Source: Enterococcus malodoratus ATCC 43197
GTDB lineage: Bacteria > Bacillota > Bacilli > Lactobacillales > Enterococcaceae
Assembly (NCBI RefSeq): GCF_000407185.1
Contig: NZ_KE136482.1
Coordinates: forward strand, 496,001-560,000
Reading direction: 5' to 3'
DNA: 64,000 bases
Positions 8,888 through 18,308 of this stretch are shown piece by piece. A model generated the notes under the pieces. The model saw only the letters and a list, made by a program, of their open reading frames with translations, was not told the origin of the DNA and did no database searches. The translations under genes were made by a program, and so were the position numbers. Position 1 is the stretch's first letter, and each line of letters opens with the position of its first letter.

Positions 8888-9910
8888 AAACGTGATTTTT
8901 TGAATCATGATTGGATTTAGCGGTACATCCTGTTCATCTGTCGCTTGAGCAGCAATCGCACGCACAACCGGCATCCCTTCGACGACTTGACCGAAAACAG
9001 TGTAGCGGCCATCTAGCTCTGGGATTCCGCCGACAGCTTCATAATGGGAACGGACTTTTAACGGCAAGTTCATCCGATACAGCTGTTCTTTGTCTACATA
9101 ACTGCGCTGGACGATATAAAATTGATTGCCATTAGTATTTGGCCCATGATTGCCCAAGCACACCGCGCCATCAAAATGATACAAACCTTCATCTACTTCG
9201 TCTTCAAAGAATCCGTCATAAATTGACTGTCCTTCTTCGCCGGACCCGTCCAAGGCGCCCCCTTGAATCACAAAATCTTTGATTACGCGTGCAAAAGGCG
9301 TCCCGTCATAAAATCCTTGCTTCGCCAACCCGCGCCAATTTTTGACTGCTTTCGGCGCATCCTGCTGAAAGACTCGCAGAGTGATCATCCCTGCGTCTGT
9401 TTCAATCAGACAAAGCTCCTCGTTTGAGCGAATCGGCGTCAATTGCAGTAGATACTGATTTGGGTATTTGATCCCGTGATCCTGTTCAACGATTTTTTGG
9501 ATATACCAGTCTAATTTCTGCTCATTTCCTAAACGCGCTACTTTGATCAAGTAGGTGTACTCCTTTTTGGGGGTTGCCACTCGATAGGAGACTAATCCGC
9601 GTAGATCATTATAGGAATCGCCTTTAACCTTATAAAGGGACACGAAATGCGCTTCTAAAAATGTTAAGGACTGACCTTTCAGCGAATTGAATTGTTTGGC
9701 TGTTTTTCCTAAAAGAAAGGACTTGATTGCTTCCTCTTCACCTAACGCTAACGCCTCTGTAAATGCAATCAATCGATCGTTGAGTTCCTTCTCATCCCAA
9801 TGACGCGGGATTAATTGTTTGGTGACGGTTTCATCTATAAGTTTCTTTTTCGCGACCAACGCCGTGACTCCCAGTACTCCTGCGGCTAAAACAACTTTGC
9901 TCTTTTTCAT
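8867..9910 (-). CDS. Membrane-anchored cyclophilin-type peptidyl-prolyl isomerase
   Basis: A 347-residue protein. An N-terminal hydrophobic anchor (residues ~4-21, after MKKSK) is followed by a ~150-residue helical region. The cyclophilin domain begins near residue 165 (IETDAGMITLRVFQQDAPKAVKNW) and continues with the active-site segment FARVIKDFVIQGGALDG and HDGPNTNGNQFYI-like motif (NHGPNTNGNQFYIVQ). It probably assists folding of exported proteins at the membrane surface. The N-terminal extension makes it about twice the length of minimal cyclophilins. There is no lipobox cysteine, so a transmembrane anchor rather than a lipoprotein is likely. Confidence 0.85.
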   Translation of the reverse strand: MKKSKVVLAAGVLGVTALVAKKKLIDETVTKQLIPRHWDEKELNDRLIAFTEALALGEEEAIKSFLLGKTAKQFNSLKGQSLTFLEAHFVSLYKVKGDSYNDLRGLVSYRVATPKKEYTYLIKVARLGNEQKLDWYIQKIVEQDHGIKYPNQYLLQLTPIRSNEELCLIETDAGMITLRVFQQDAPKAVKNWRGLAKQGFYDGTPFARVIKDFVIQGGALDGSGEEGQSIYDGFFEDEVDEGLYHFDGAVCLGNHGPNTNGNQFYIVQRSYVDKEQLYRMNLPLKVRSHYEAVGGIPELDGRYTVFGQVVEGMPVVRAIAAQATDEQDVPLNPIMIQKITFKKANQT

Positions 9911-10042
9911 ACCTTACCTCCAACCTGCCTTTTCTTCCATTTTACCAGAAAAGAATCCGATCAGTCATTCCGCTAATGGCTAGTAAGAGTGAATTTTGAA
10001 AATAATTCGTTTGCGATATTTTTAGTTCGCATTATATTTTAT

Positions 10043-10067
10043 AAAAAAAAGAGCAGATTCACTGCTC
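10043..10067 (-). terminator. Intrinsic terminator
   Basis: GAGCAG (10051-10056) and CTGCTC (10062-10067) form a short hairpin followed on the minus strand by eight T. It lies just past the ClbS/DfsB-like gene. Confidence 0.7.
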
Positions 10068-10083
10068 CATTCAATAGTTTGAT

Positions 10084-10617
10084 TTACAACGATTTCTTAA
10101 ACTTCTTGATTTTTTTCGCCGCCCACTCATAATGACTCGACGTCGCGGAAACAAAGTAGCTGCCTAATGTACTGCCGCCGACCCATAGGAACACATTTTT
10201 CGAAAATAGCTCCTCATTGGAAAATCCCTCTTCTAGATCCATCACCTGTTGATGACTTTCTGCCAGCAGGTCACGCGCATTCTCATAACTAGTCGTCTGA
10301 TGCTTCTCCCAAAACTCAATATTCATTGCCCCGTAGCTTTTCCAATTATAGCCCTCTTTTAAGAATTGCTTAGCCTCACCGGCCTGATTCGCCTTCACCC
10401 AATTCAGCAGCAGTTGATGCCATTCATACAAATGGATCAATACATCCCGCAAATTTTTGTCTCGTGTCCAGTGAGCCTGCTTTTCATTTTCAACATCAAA
10501 GGTAAAATTACTGTCCACTTCTTCGTTTGGGATAGAATCCAATAGGTCGATCATTTTCTTATACCCATCATTCCCTGCTTGGATCAAATCATTTTTAGTC
10601 GTTGGTCTTGCCATCAT
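10084..10617 (-). CDS. ClbS/DfsB family four-helix bundle protein
   Basis: A 177-residue soluble protein (MARPTTKNDLIQAG at the N-terminus, then DVLIHLYEWHQLLLNW and HYEWAAKKIKKFKK). It matches the DfsB/ClbS (DUF1706, DinB-like) family. ClbS in colibactin producers is a cyclopropane hydrolase giving self-protection, but most homologues in Firmicutes have no assigned role, so a general stress or detoxification role is only a guess. Two consecutive ATGs (10617, 10614) follow AGGAGG; either may be used. It stands alone, with its own terminator. Confidence 0.75.
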   Translation of the reverse strand: MMARPTTKNDLIQAGNDGYKKMIDLLDSIPNEEVDSNFTFDVENEKQAHWTRDKNLRDVLIHLYEWHQLLLNWVKANQAGEAKQFLKEGYNWKSYGAMNIEFWEKHQTTSYENARDLLAESHQQVMDLEEGFSNEELFSKNVFLWVGGSTLGSYFVSATSSHYEWAAKKIKKFKKSL

Positions 10618-10733
10618 TTTTTCCTCCTCATAGTTAGTGAATCGAACTGATTCATCTCTCTTTCATTACAATCAGTATGGACCAACACGTAACGTGGGAG
10701 TCAAGCATAATTAATATTTTTTTTTATAGTCAG

Positions 10734-10772
10734 AAAAAAACCTCTCCAGTGATCCACCAGAGAAGTTTTTCG
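10734..10772 (-). terminator. Intrinsic terminator of the cyd operon
   Basis: An imperfect hairpin (ACCTCTCCAGTG against CACCAGAGAAGT) flanked on both sides by A/T runs, directly after the cydC stop. Confidence 0.65.
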
Positions 10773-10773
10773 T

Positions 10774-12522
10774 TTAAATGATCCCTTTATCAATTTGCTT
10801 CAATTTGCGATAATGGGCATTCGTTTGTTTTAATTCATTCGGACGACCTTGCATCGCCAAGTGGCCATCTTCGATAAAGATAACCTGATCCATCGCGTCG
10901 ATTCCCTGCAAATGATGCGTGATCCAAATAACCGTTTTATCTTCCAGTTCATGGAAGAAAGTGTTGATCAACGCCTGCTCGGTTACTGGATCAAGTCCGA
11001 CCGTTGGTTCATCCAACAGAATAATCGGCGCCTCTTGCAATAATATCCGGGCTAATGCCAAACGCTGACGTTCACCACCGGAAAAGCGTAAGCCGGCTTC
11101 GTCCACCATCGTTTCTAGTCCATCCGGCAGACTTTCTACCAGCTCTCTCAGCTCGACACGGTTTAAGACTTGCCAAAGCTCTGCTTCGGTCGCTGACTCG
11201 CGGCCGATTCGCAAATTATTCGCGATCGTGGTATGGAATAAGTACAGTGTTTGATGGATAACGCCTAAATAGCTGCTGATGTCATCACCAAACTTGTAGG
11301 TCTCTTCTCCATTTAACGTGATTGCCCCTTCAGTTGCTCGCAGATCGCCGCGAATCAAATTGGCTAACGTACTCTTGCCAGAACCGCTGCGTCCTAAAAT
11401 CGCGATTTTTTCGCCTGGGTGCAACGTCAGATCAATGCCCGACAACACCTTTTTGGCACTTTCGGGATAATGATAATGAACCTGATCGATTTTCAAAGTA
11501 ACTGGTCCCGAAATACTTGGTACTGCGGATTGATTTTTCTGAATCGCTGGCAGATCATTCAAATTTTTGATCGAGTCCTGATAGCTATTGGTTTCTTGAG
11601 CCGCAGCTGGCAACGGCGCAAAGGCATCGATCAAAGGAAAGACTGATAAAACAAATGCCGCGATCCAGTTGGCCGCCCCACCATGATTGCCAGGAAATTG
11701 CCGGCTCGTCCATAGTAGTAAAGCAAGCGTGATCACACCAAACATCAGCTGCAAAACGAAGTTGCGTTTTCGTTGGAAACTTTGTAATTTCCGATTCACT
11801 TCCCGCAAAGCTTCTTCCGATTCCTCATGGTGGTTCACATAATCCTGCCCCCGTTGACTAAAGATCCAATCGGACACACCTAAAACATTATCCGTCAAAT
11901 CACTGTAAAGCTGATTCTTCATTTGTTTCTGCTGCTCTTGCCGTGCGCCATTAATGATTACTGACCACAGCGGCAACAAAAAGACTACGATGCCTAAAAG
12001 CAGCAGCATCGCCAAAGCGAAGAACGGTGAAAAATAGCCGATCCCGATAATGATGAAGGCATACAGCAGCCAAGCGATAATCGTTGGAAAAATCGTCCGC
12101 AGATACAAATTTTGAATATGATTGATATCTTCGGAAAGCAAGCCAAGAATATCCCCTGTCCGATGATTCTGTTTGAAGAAGATCGCGTCTTGCTCCAAGG
12201 AATCGTAGAGCTTCACGCGCAAATTTGAGGTCATTTTCAAAACCCAATTGTGACTGACTAACCGTTCAACATAACGAAAGACTGGACGACCAATCCCAAA
12301 TGCCCGTGTCAAAACGATTGGAACATAGATCAGCAAGATATTTTCCGGCAATGACGCCGCCCGACTGATCAAAAATCCGGAATTGAACATTAATGCACCA
12401 GCACAGAAAAAGGTAATGAATCCCAGCACCAAAGCAAGAATCAACGATCTTTTATATTGTTTGAAGAAGGGCTTGACCCATTCATCCGTTTTTAAGACTT
12501 GAAATAAGCCGATTCGATTCAT
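10774..12522 (-). CDS. cydC: Thiol reductant ABC exporter subunit CydC
   Basis: A half-size ABC exporter of 582 residues: six TM helices in the first ~320 residues, then an NBD with Walker A GRSGSGKST, signature FSGGERQR and Walker B IILLDEPT. The motif RYVERLVSH in the membrane domain is characteristic of CydC. Together with CydD it forms a heterodimer that moves glutathione/cysteine or heme-related thiols and is required to assemble cytochrome bd. It overlaps cydD by 4 nt and is last in cydABCD. The C/D names are swapped in some Bacillus-style annotations; the assignment here follows the E. coli motifs. Confidence 0.9.
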   Translation of the reverse strand: MNRIGLFQVLKTDEWVKPFFKQYKRSLILALVLGFITFFCAGALMFNSGFLISRAASLPENILLIYVPIVLTRAFGIGRPVFRYVERLVSHNWVLKMTSNLRVKLYDSLEQDAIFFKQNHRTGDILGLLSEDINHIQNLYLRTIFPTIIAWLLYAFIIIGIGYFSPFFALAMLLLLGIVVFLLPLWSVIINGARQEQQKQMKNQLYSDLTDNVLGVSDWIFSQRGQDYVNHHEESEEALREVNRKLQSFQRKRNFVLQLMFGVITLALLLWTSRQFPGNHGGAANWIAAFVLSVFPLIDAFAPLPAAAQETNSYQDSIKNLNDLPAIQKNQSAVPSISGPVTLKIDQVHYHYPESAKKVLSGIDLTLHPGEKIAILGRSGSGKSTLANLIRGDLRATEGAITLNGEETYKFGDDISSYLGVIHQTLYLFHTTIANNLRIGRESATEAELWQVLNRVELRELVESLPDGLETMVDEAGLRFSGGERQRLALARILLQEAPIILLDEPTVGLDPVTEQALINTFFHELEDKTVIWITHHLQGIDAMDQVIFIEDGHLAMQGRPNELKQTNAHYRKLKQIDKGII

Positions 12523-14231
12523 GCTTTTTCACCTCGCAATGCTTGACTCAATTTCGTAAAAGCGCCATTTTTCTGCTGCAATTCGGCTAAAGTTCCTTGT
12601 TCGACTAATTTGCCATGATCCATCACCAGCAGATAATCCATTTCGGCTAACCAATGCAGGCGGTGAGTCGCAAAGAAGACCAAATGATTTTCCATCAGCG
12701 GCAGCATCCGCTCCTTCAATTCCACTTCTGTCTCGATATCTAAATGAGCAGTTGGTTCATCGAACAATAAAATTTTCCGTTCTTGATCCAAGAACGCCCG
12801 CGCCAAAGCGATTCGTTGTGCTTGTCCGCCGCTGAGTGTTCGGGCACCCTCGCCTAGATTCGTGTCCAAACCTTCTGGCAATTCGTTTAACAAATCCGTC
12901 AAACCGGTCACTTCGATCGCTTTTAGAATTTCTTCATCACTAGCTTGCGGATGATAAAAAGCGATGTTCTCCCGAACTGAGCGTTGGAAAATATAAGGAT
13001 TTTGCGGAATATAAACCAGTTGTTCTTGCCATTGAGGCTGGTCAAAGGCCGGCAGCTCGTGCTCATTAAAGCGAAGCTGACTTTCATCCGGTCGTAAAAA
13101 ACCGCTCAGTAAATTGATCAGTGTTGATTTGCCGGAACCGCTCATCCCGATGATCCCGATTTTTTTATAGCCTTGCACTATAAAATCAACTTCCGCGCCT
13201 AGTTTTTCTTCATAGTTAAAACGCATATTCACGTCCAATTGACTATCTTCCGACCACGTTGGCAAGCCGATCGTCGCATCTTGGCTTTCTGGCAACTCTA
13301 AAATCTGATTGACCTCATCCATCGCGTTCTTGCCGTCCAAAGTCGCATGATAATCACTTGAAAAATCACGGATCGGTAAGAAATACTCAGGTGCTAAAAT
13401 CAAGACCGTCAATGCTGGAAACAAAAGAATCGCTTCATTGATCAGACGCAAACCTAAGAGAACCGCGACCACTGCCACAGATAATGTTGTAAAGAAGTCC
13501 AGCGCAAACGTTGATAAAATCGCGACCTTCAACGTGCTCATCGTCGCTTTTCGGAAACGTTCGCTGGTTGTAAAAATACTCTTGCTGTACTGCTTGCTGA
13601 TTCCGAAGAATTTCAACGTGTCGATTCCTCGCAGCGAATCAATAAAGTGGTTCGACAATACTTGGAAAACCTTATATTGCTTGTCCGCTTTACTTTGTGC
13701 CGCATAGCCCAAAATGATCATAAAAATAATGATCAACGGGAACACGATCAATAAGACCACGCCCGATTCCCAGTCCATAAAAAAGATCGCGACTAGTAAA
13801 ATCCACGGAATGATCATCATATTCAGCATTTTCGGCAGAATCAAATGCAAGTACTCTTCTACTTGATTAATCCCGTCCAGTGCGGTCGTGACCACACTCC
13901 CTGTGCCCTGCTTTTGTACAACTTGAGGACCTAAGTGAAAAATCTTCCGCAGCAATTGACTGCGTAGATCCTTGGCCTGCTGATAAGCATATTCTTCTAA
14001 CGCGTGCTCCCGCAAATAAGTCATTAAATGCCGCAACGCGAAAGAAACAAAGAACAGCAGCAGCCAAGTTAGTTGTTTGTTCAGCCCTTCCCCGTTCCAT
14101 AAATGCGTAATGGTCATGGATAGACCATACGCTTGCCCAATTATAAAGATTGCTTGCAGGACAGCAGATCCTGCAAGCAACATTAGAACTTTTTTGATAC
14201 CGGGAAGTTGTAATAACTTCTTGTCGATCAT
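12519..14231 (-). CDS. cydD: Thiol reductant ABC exporter subunit CydD
   Basis: A 570-residue half ABC exporter with about six TM helices, Walker A GMSGSGKST, signature LSGGQAQR and Walker B ILLFDEPTAHLD. It partners CydC in cytochrome bd maturation. The start at 14231 (MIDKKLLQLPG) is preferred to 14264 because AGGAG lies 7 nt upstream of it. A 143-nt gap separates it from cydB, longer than the other junctions of the operon and able to hold a secondary promoter, though no clear one was seen. Confidence 0.88.
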   Translation of the reverse strand: MIDKKLLQLPGIKKVLMLLAGSAVLQAIFIIGQAYGLSMTITHLWNGEGLNKQLTWLLLFFVSFALRHLMTYLREHALEEYAYQQAKDLRSQLLRKIFHLGPQVVQKQGTGSVVTTALDGINQVEEYLHLILPKMLNMMIIPWILLVAIFFMDWESGVVLLIVFPLIIIFMIILGYAAQSKADKQYKVFQVLSNHFIDSLRGIDTLKFFGISKQYSKSIFTTSERFRKATMSTLKVAILSTFALDFFTTLSVAVVAVLLGLRLINEAILLFPALTVLILAPEYFLPIRDFSSDYHATLDGKNAMDEVNQILELPESQDATIGLPTWSEDSQLDVNMRFNYEEKLGAEVDFIVQGYKKIGIIGMSGSGKSTLINLLSGFLRPDESQLRFNEHELPAFDQPQWQEQLVYIPQNPYIFQRSVRENIAFYHPQASDEEILKAIEVTGLTDLLNELPEGLDTNLGEGARTLSGGQAQRIALARAFLDQERKILLFDEPTAHLDIETEVELKERMLPLMENHLVFFATHRLHWLAEMDYLLVMDHGKLVEQGTLAELQQKNGAFTKLSQALRGEKA

Positions 14232-14374
14232 GATTGAACTCCTAATTCCTAATAAAGTATTCATTTTTCAAAATCCGAAAAATGAGTTTTACTGTCATCA
14301 CGTATGCCATCCAACTAGTTCATTAATGTTAATAGAATAATAAACGTCGTTAGTTTTTTACTTCAAGTAAACTG

Positions 14375-15397
14375 TTAAGAGTTGGACTGGTACTCCACCG
14401 CATGCGGATGCTTGATCCGTTTACGGAAAATATAGTATGTCCAGGCTGTATAGCCTAATACGAACGGTAAGATCGTCAATGAAATATAAGACATAACCTT
14501 CAATGTATAAGGACTTGATGACGCATTTTGGATCAATAGATCATTGCCTGGGATCGAGCTGATCAATACCCGTGGGAACAATCCGCTGAACAATAATACA
14601 ACTAAAGCAACCAAGGTCAATCCGCTGGTGATAAACGCCAGCATTTCCTTGTTTCTGAAGACAGAGACATTGGCAATCACAGTAAGTAAAACGATCACTG
14701 CCAATAAAATCAACGTCACCGCAAAATTATTTTGGAAGAAATCCGTTTTGAAATACATCAATACTGCGAACGCAACTAACCCGAAATACAACACACCGTA
14801 TAATACTTGCGCGTAGTTTTTCGCCCGATAACGAACCGGACCTTCTGTACGCAATGCGATATAGTTCAAGCCGTGCAAGTAGCACAACAGCGTCAAAGCT
14901 ACTCCGCCGACGATTGAATACAAGTTAATGTAATCGGTAAAGGCAGCCATCATATTGTGATTCGCATCAAGCGGCATCCCTTGGATCATACTGATGAACA
15001 AAACACCAAAGAAGAATGGCACGATGAAACTACCTACACTCAATGTCCAGTTCCATAATTGTTTTCGTTCCTTCGGCATACTGCTGCGGAATTCAAAAGA
15101 CACTCCGCGAATGATCAAGCCGAATAAAATGATAAACAGGATCAAATAGTAGCCGCTGAACAGTGACGCATACCAATATGGGAAAGAAGCGAACATCGCT
15201 CCGCCAGCCGTCAATAGCCAAACTTCATTACCGTCCCAAACCGGTCCAATCGTTTGGACGATCTGATCTTTTTCATGCTCGTCATGAGCCAGCGTTTGAA
15301 CAGACATGCCGACACCAAAATCAAAACCTTCTAAGAAGAAGAAACCGGAAAACAGGACGCCGATCAATAAGAACCATAATAATTGTAAACTACTCAT
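14375..15397 (-). CDS. cydB: Cytochrome bd ubiquinol/menaquinol oxidase subunit II
   Basis: A 340-residue multi-pass membrane protein with the CydB hallmarks FFLEGFDFGVG in TM1 and the segment GPVWDGNEVWLLTAGGAMFASFP. It supports subunit I, which holds the hemes, in reducing O2 to water with electrons from menaquinol. The start at 15397 (MSSLQLLWFLL) overlaps the end of cydA by 8 nt and fits the family N-terminus; the longer frame to 15457 lies inside cydA. Enterococci need exogenous heme for this enzyme. Confidence 0.95.
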   Translation of the reverse strand: MSSLQLLWFLLIGVLFSGFFFLEGFDFGVGMSVQTLAHDEHEKDQIVQTIGPVWDGNEVWLLTAGGAMFASFPYWYASLFSGYYLILFIILFGLIIRGVSFEFRSSMPKERKQLWNWTLSVGSFIVPFFFGVLFISMIQGMPLDANHNMMAAFTDYINLYSIVGGVALTLLCYLHGLNYIALRTEGPVRYRAKNYAQVLYGVLYFGLVAFAVLMYFKTDFFQNNFAVTLILLAVIVLLTVIANVSVFRNKEMLAFITSGLTLVALVVLLFSGLFPRVLISSIPGNDLLIQNASSSPYTLKVMSYISLTILPFVLGYTAWTYYIFRKRIKHPHAVEYQSNS

Positions 15398-16808
15398 GAG
15401 AGAACGCCCCCTTGTCGAAAGGATCAATTGAATCTTGATCAGATTTGTTGCCTTCATCTAATTCTGGACCCTTGTTTAATTCACGTCTAACTAAATAAAT
15501 CATCGTTACCGCTAATCCTGAGAATAATAAGAAATAAACGATATTCGAAATCAATAGTGAAGTAACCGAAACATTAGGTGAGACACTGTCTTCGATCGTG
15601 AATAAACCATAAACAGTCCAAGGATAACGACCTAGTTCAGTCACTAGCCAGCCGGCAGTATTTGCTAAGAATGGGGCAAACGTACAAAGACCCATCACCC
15701 ACAGCATCCAGCGTTTTTCATAAAGAATCGGTTTCTTCTTACGGGTAAAGAACAAGCCAAGTATTGAAACTAACAACATCAGCATACCAAAGCCGGCCAT
15801 GATCCGGAAGTTCCAGAACAAAACATTTACCGGCGGATAATAATTCCGATCCCCGTATTTTTTGATCAATTCTTTATTGACTGTGTCCATCCCTTTAATA
15901 GAGCCAGACGGTTTATTATAGGAAAGAATACTTAGCATATACGGAATTTGAACGCCGAACACTTGCTTGTGCTCCCGTTCATTGTCCCAAGCAATCAGCG
16001 TCCAAGCTGCCGGGTCGCCCGTATCCTCATACGTTCCTTCCATCGCCGCAAACTTCATCGGCTGACCTTCAATCAACGCCTTCATTTGCGCATCACCTGC
16101 ACCTAAAACCATGATCGAGCCAAATAAAGTAACTACTAGCCCGATACGCATCGATTTCATGAAGAACTCACGCGTTTTTTTGTCTTTGCGTTTTAACAAT
16201 TGGAATGCCGCAAGACCTGCCGCAATCATTCCGCCCATTGTGATCGCCGCCGCGATTACATGGCCAAATTCATACCAGACCTTTGGATTGGCAATGACCG
16301 CACCAAAATCGGTCATTTCTGCTCGACCATTACGAAGAACATAACCGACCGGATGCTGCATAAAACTATTTGCTGCTAAAATCCAGAAAGCCGATAACAT
16401 TGAAGCGATAGTTACTAACCAAATAAAGATGACATGTGTCCGCGGTTTCACACGATCCCATGTAAACATCCAGAGTCCTAAGAACGTCGACTCCATAAAG
16501 AAAGCTAACAAAGCTTCTATTGCTAATGGCGCGCCAAAAATATCTCCGACGAACCGTGAATAATCCGACCAGTTCATCCCAAATTGAAATTCTTGGATGA
16601 TCCCAGTCACGACGCCCACCGCAAAGCTTAATAGGAAAATATTTCCCCAAAATTTCGCCAATTGACGGTATTTTTCATTTTTCGTTTTTACAAATAACGT
16701 TTCCATAATGGCAACTACCAAGACCATCCCGATTGAGAATGGCACGAAGAAAAAGTGAAAAACCGTTGTCATAGCGAACTGAAAGCGGGCCAACGTCACT
16801 ATATCCAT
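15390..16808 (-). CDS. cydA: Cytochrome bd oxidase subunit I
   Basis: A 472-residue multi-pass protein with the CydA signature: FQFAMTTVFHFFFVP (His18, heme ligand position), the EFQFGMNWSDYSRFVGDIFGAPLAIE block, EFGHV with the second heme His, and GWLVTELGRYPWTVYG (GRQPW in many homologues; Tyr replaces Gln here). Length fits the short Q-loop class of Firmicutes. RBS GGGGAGG precedes the ATG. It heads cydABCD, and a good promoter is visible at 16868-16896. Confidence 0.95.
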   Translation of the reverse strand: MDIVTLARFQFAMTTVFHFFFVPFSIGMVLVVAIMETLFVKTKNEKYRQLAKFWGNIFLLSFAVGVVTGIIQEFQFGMNWSDYSRFVGDIFGAPLAIEALLAFFMESTFLGLWMFTWDRVKPRTHVIFIWLVTIASMLSAFWILAANSFMQHPVGYVLRNGRAEMTDFGAVIANPKVWYEFGHVIAAAITMGGMIAAGLAAFQLLKRKDKKTREFFMKSMRIGLVVTLFGSIMVLGAGDAQMKALIEGQPMKFAAMEGTYEDTGDPAAWTLIAWDNEREHKQVFGVQIPYMLSILSYNKPSGSIKGMDTVNKELIKKYGDRNYYPPVNVLFWNFRIMAGFGMLMLLVSILGLFFTRKKKPILYEKRWMLWVMGLCTFAPFLANTAGWLVTELGRYPWTVYGLFTIEDSVSPNVSVTSLLISNIVYFLLFSGLAVTMIYLVRRELNKGPELDEGNKSDQDSIDPFDKGAFSHE

Positions 16809-16827
16809 TTTAATTCCTCCCCTACTG

Positions 16828-16896
16828 TTGTGAATAACAAAACTAAAATAAAACCCTTTCTGTAATTACTATAATCCTTAACAAATAAATTGCCAA
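16828..16896 (-). promoter_or_regulatory. cydABCD promoter with possible Rex-like and cre-like elements
   Basis: TTGGCA (16891-16896), 17-nt spacer and TATAGT (16868-16873) on the minus strand. In the 5' leader, TTGTGAATAACAA (16828-16840) has TTGT/ACAA arms like half of a Rex box. A GCGC-centred cre-like core (16906-16917) sits upstream of the -35. The promoter is convincing; the regulator sites are weak matches. Confidence 0.55.
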
Positions 16897-17095
16897 ATGT
16901 TCAGCTTAAGCGCTTTTTATTATTCATGAGAGCAACGGAGGAAAATAACTATTTGCCGTTAAAAATTTCCTGATTGATGGAGAAAATAGTTTTCCAATTC
17001 CCGCTGGTTTGACATAAATCTCACTTTAAAAATCATTTTACCTACATCTTTTAATGAGAAATTTGTACCATTAGAATAATTTTTCTTTTTAAAGA
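16897..17095. other. AT-rich intergenic segment upstream of cydABCD
   Basis: About 200 bases with no credible reading frame. It contains the cre-like core mentioned with the cyd promoter and then nothing recognisable until the terminator at 17096. Confidence 0.4.
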
Positions 17096-17136
17096 AAAAA
17101 AGCCGCTCGATCATCAATATTAGATCGAGTGGCTTT
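17096..17136 (-). terminator. Intrinsic terminator of the lipid kinase gene
   Basis: AGCCGCTCGATC (17101-17112) pairs with GATCGAGTGGCT (17123-17134), followed on the minus strand by a T run. Confidence 0.85.
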
Positions 17137-17141
17137 CTGTT

Positions 17142-18035
17142 TTATTCCGCTCCGCAATAAACCTCAAGATGCTGCGGCAATACTTTGAAACTCAAAGGCA
17201 GCTCTGGACCTTCATCGCCATCAACACTAGGATGCAGATCAGCATCCTCTTTCACCGTCAATCGTCCTTCTTTAAAGGGTGTATACCCAATATTTTCAGT
17301 GGACTGATCGACACCTTTGATAATGTCCGGCACGCTCTTCAACCGATCCGTAATGCTCTGATCTTTTAGATAAAGCAGATAAAGATTTCCGTCATTATTT
17401 TTAGCCTCGGGTACGATGTGAGTAAATCCGCCAATCGTGCGCGTCAATACGATCACAACGGCGCTGCTTTCGATCTCCGTTTTTTCTCCGTCAATTTCCA
17501 AAGTAAAATGATAGTTTTCATCATTGAATACCTCTTTGACTCCGTTTACGAAATACGCCAGCTTGCCGAATTTGGTCTTCTCTTCTACGTCTACATCACT
17601 AATGGCCTCGGGTATACTGCCCACGGACACGATATTCATGAAATAGTCCTCATTGATTTTGCCAATATCCAAGGAAGTCTTTCGCTCGCTATCAAACGAT
17701 GCGATCGCCTCTTTCGGGTCCATTGGAATATTCAACGAACGGCCTAAGTCATTGACTGTACCTAACGGGAAAAAGCCGAACTTCGGTCGATAATCCTGTT
17801 CTGCTAATCCGCTGATTGCTTCATTGACTGTTCCATCGCCGCCCATTGCAAAGACACTGTCCGCTTTTGCTTCTGCGGCCTCACGAGCAAACTTAGTTGC
17901 ATCGCCGCCTTTTTCTGTTTCCCGAACTTCTACTTCGTCAAAAAACTGCTCTAGTTTTTTCCGAGCTTGACCCGAGTATTTTTTTGCCTCTTCATTCCCA
18001 GAGCTGGGATTGACGATCAAGACTGCTTTTTTCAT
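17142..18035 (-). CDS. Diacylglycerol kinase family lipid kinase (DagK/YegS/BmrU type)
   Basis: A 297-residue soluble kinase. N-terminal VNPSSGNEEAKK and the nucleotide-binding GGDGTVNEAISGL motif (around residues 65-77) define the DAGK catalytic family; the C-terminal half is the beta-sandwich with a VDGDEGPELP segment. It probably phosphorylates diacylglycerol or a related lipid, recycling DAG from lipoteichoic acid synthesis. The start at 18035 (MKKAVLIVNP) with GGGGAG upstream is chosen over the longer frame to 18143. Monocistronic, with its own terminator. Confidence 0.88.
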   Translation of the reverse strand: MKKAVLIVNPSSGNEEAKKYSGQARKKLEQFFDEVEVRETEKGGDATKFAREAAEAKADSVFAMGGDGTVNEAISGLAEQDYRPKFGFFPLGTVNDLGRSLNIPMDPKEAIASFDSERKTSLDIGKINEDYFMNIVSVGSIPEAISDVDVEEKTKFGKLAYFVNGVKEVFNDENYHFTLEIDGEKTEIESSAVVIVLTRTIGGFTHIVPEAKNNDGNLYLLYLKDQSITDRLKSVPDIIKGVDQSTENIGYTPFKEGRLTVKEDADLHPSVDGDEGPELPLSFKVLPQHLEVYCGAE

Positions 18036-18162
18036 AGTTTCATTTCTCCCCTTTTCGGTTATCTGGAAAATTAGTATCAAGTATCCGTTTTCTAGTTCAG
18101 TATAACAGGTAGAGGGCGATTTACCTTTGGTGATGCCTCCCACGAAAAAGAGCCCAAAGCCA

Positions 18163-18195
18163 AAGGAATCTTTTTTATCAAAGATTCTTTCAGTT
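18163..18195 (-). terminator. Possible terminator hairpin
   Basis: AAAGGAATCTTT and AAAGATTCTTTC form a near-perfect stem around 18163-18195, downstream of the DUF2922 gene. The T tract is poor, so the call is tentative. Confidence 0.35.
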
Positions 18196-18308
18196 TAGGC
18201 GATAATTATATTTAATCAGCACAAACTATGGGCAATGGCTGCGCGCTATTCATCACCCTTTTGTTGATACTGTTTTGATTTTTTCCACGTCGAATTATAC
18301 CCTTCAGC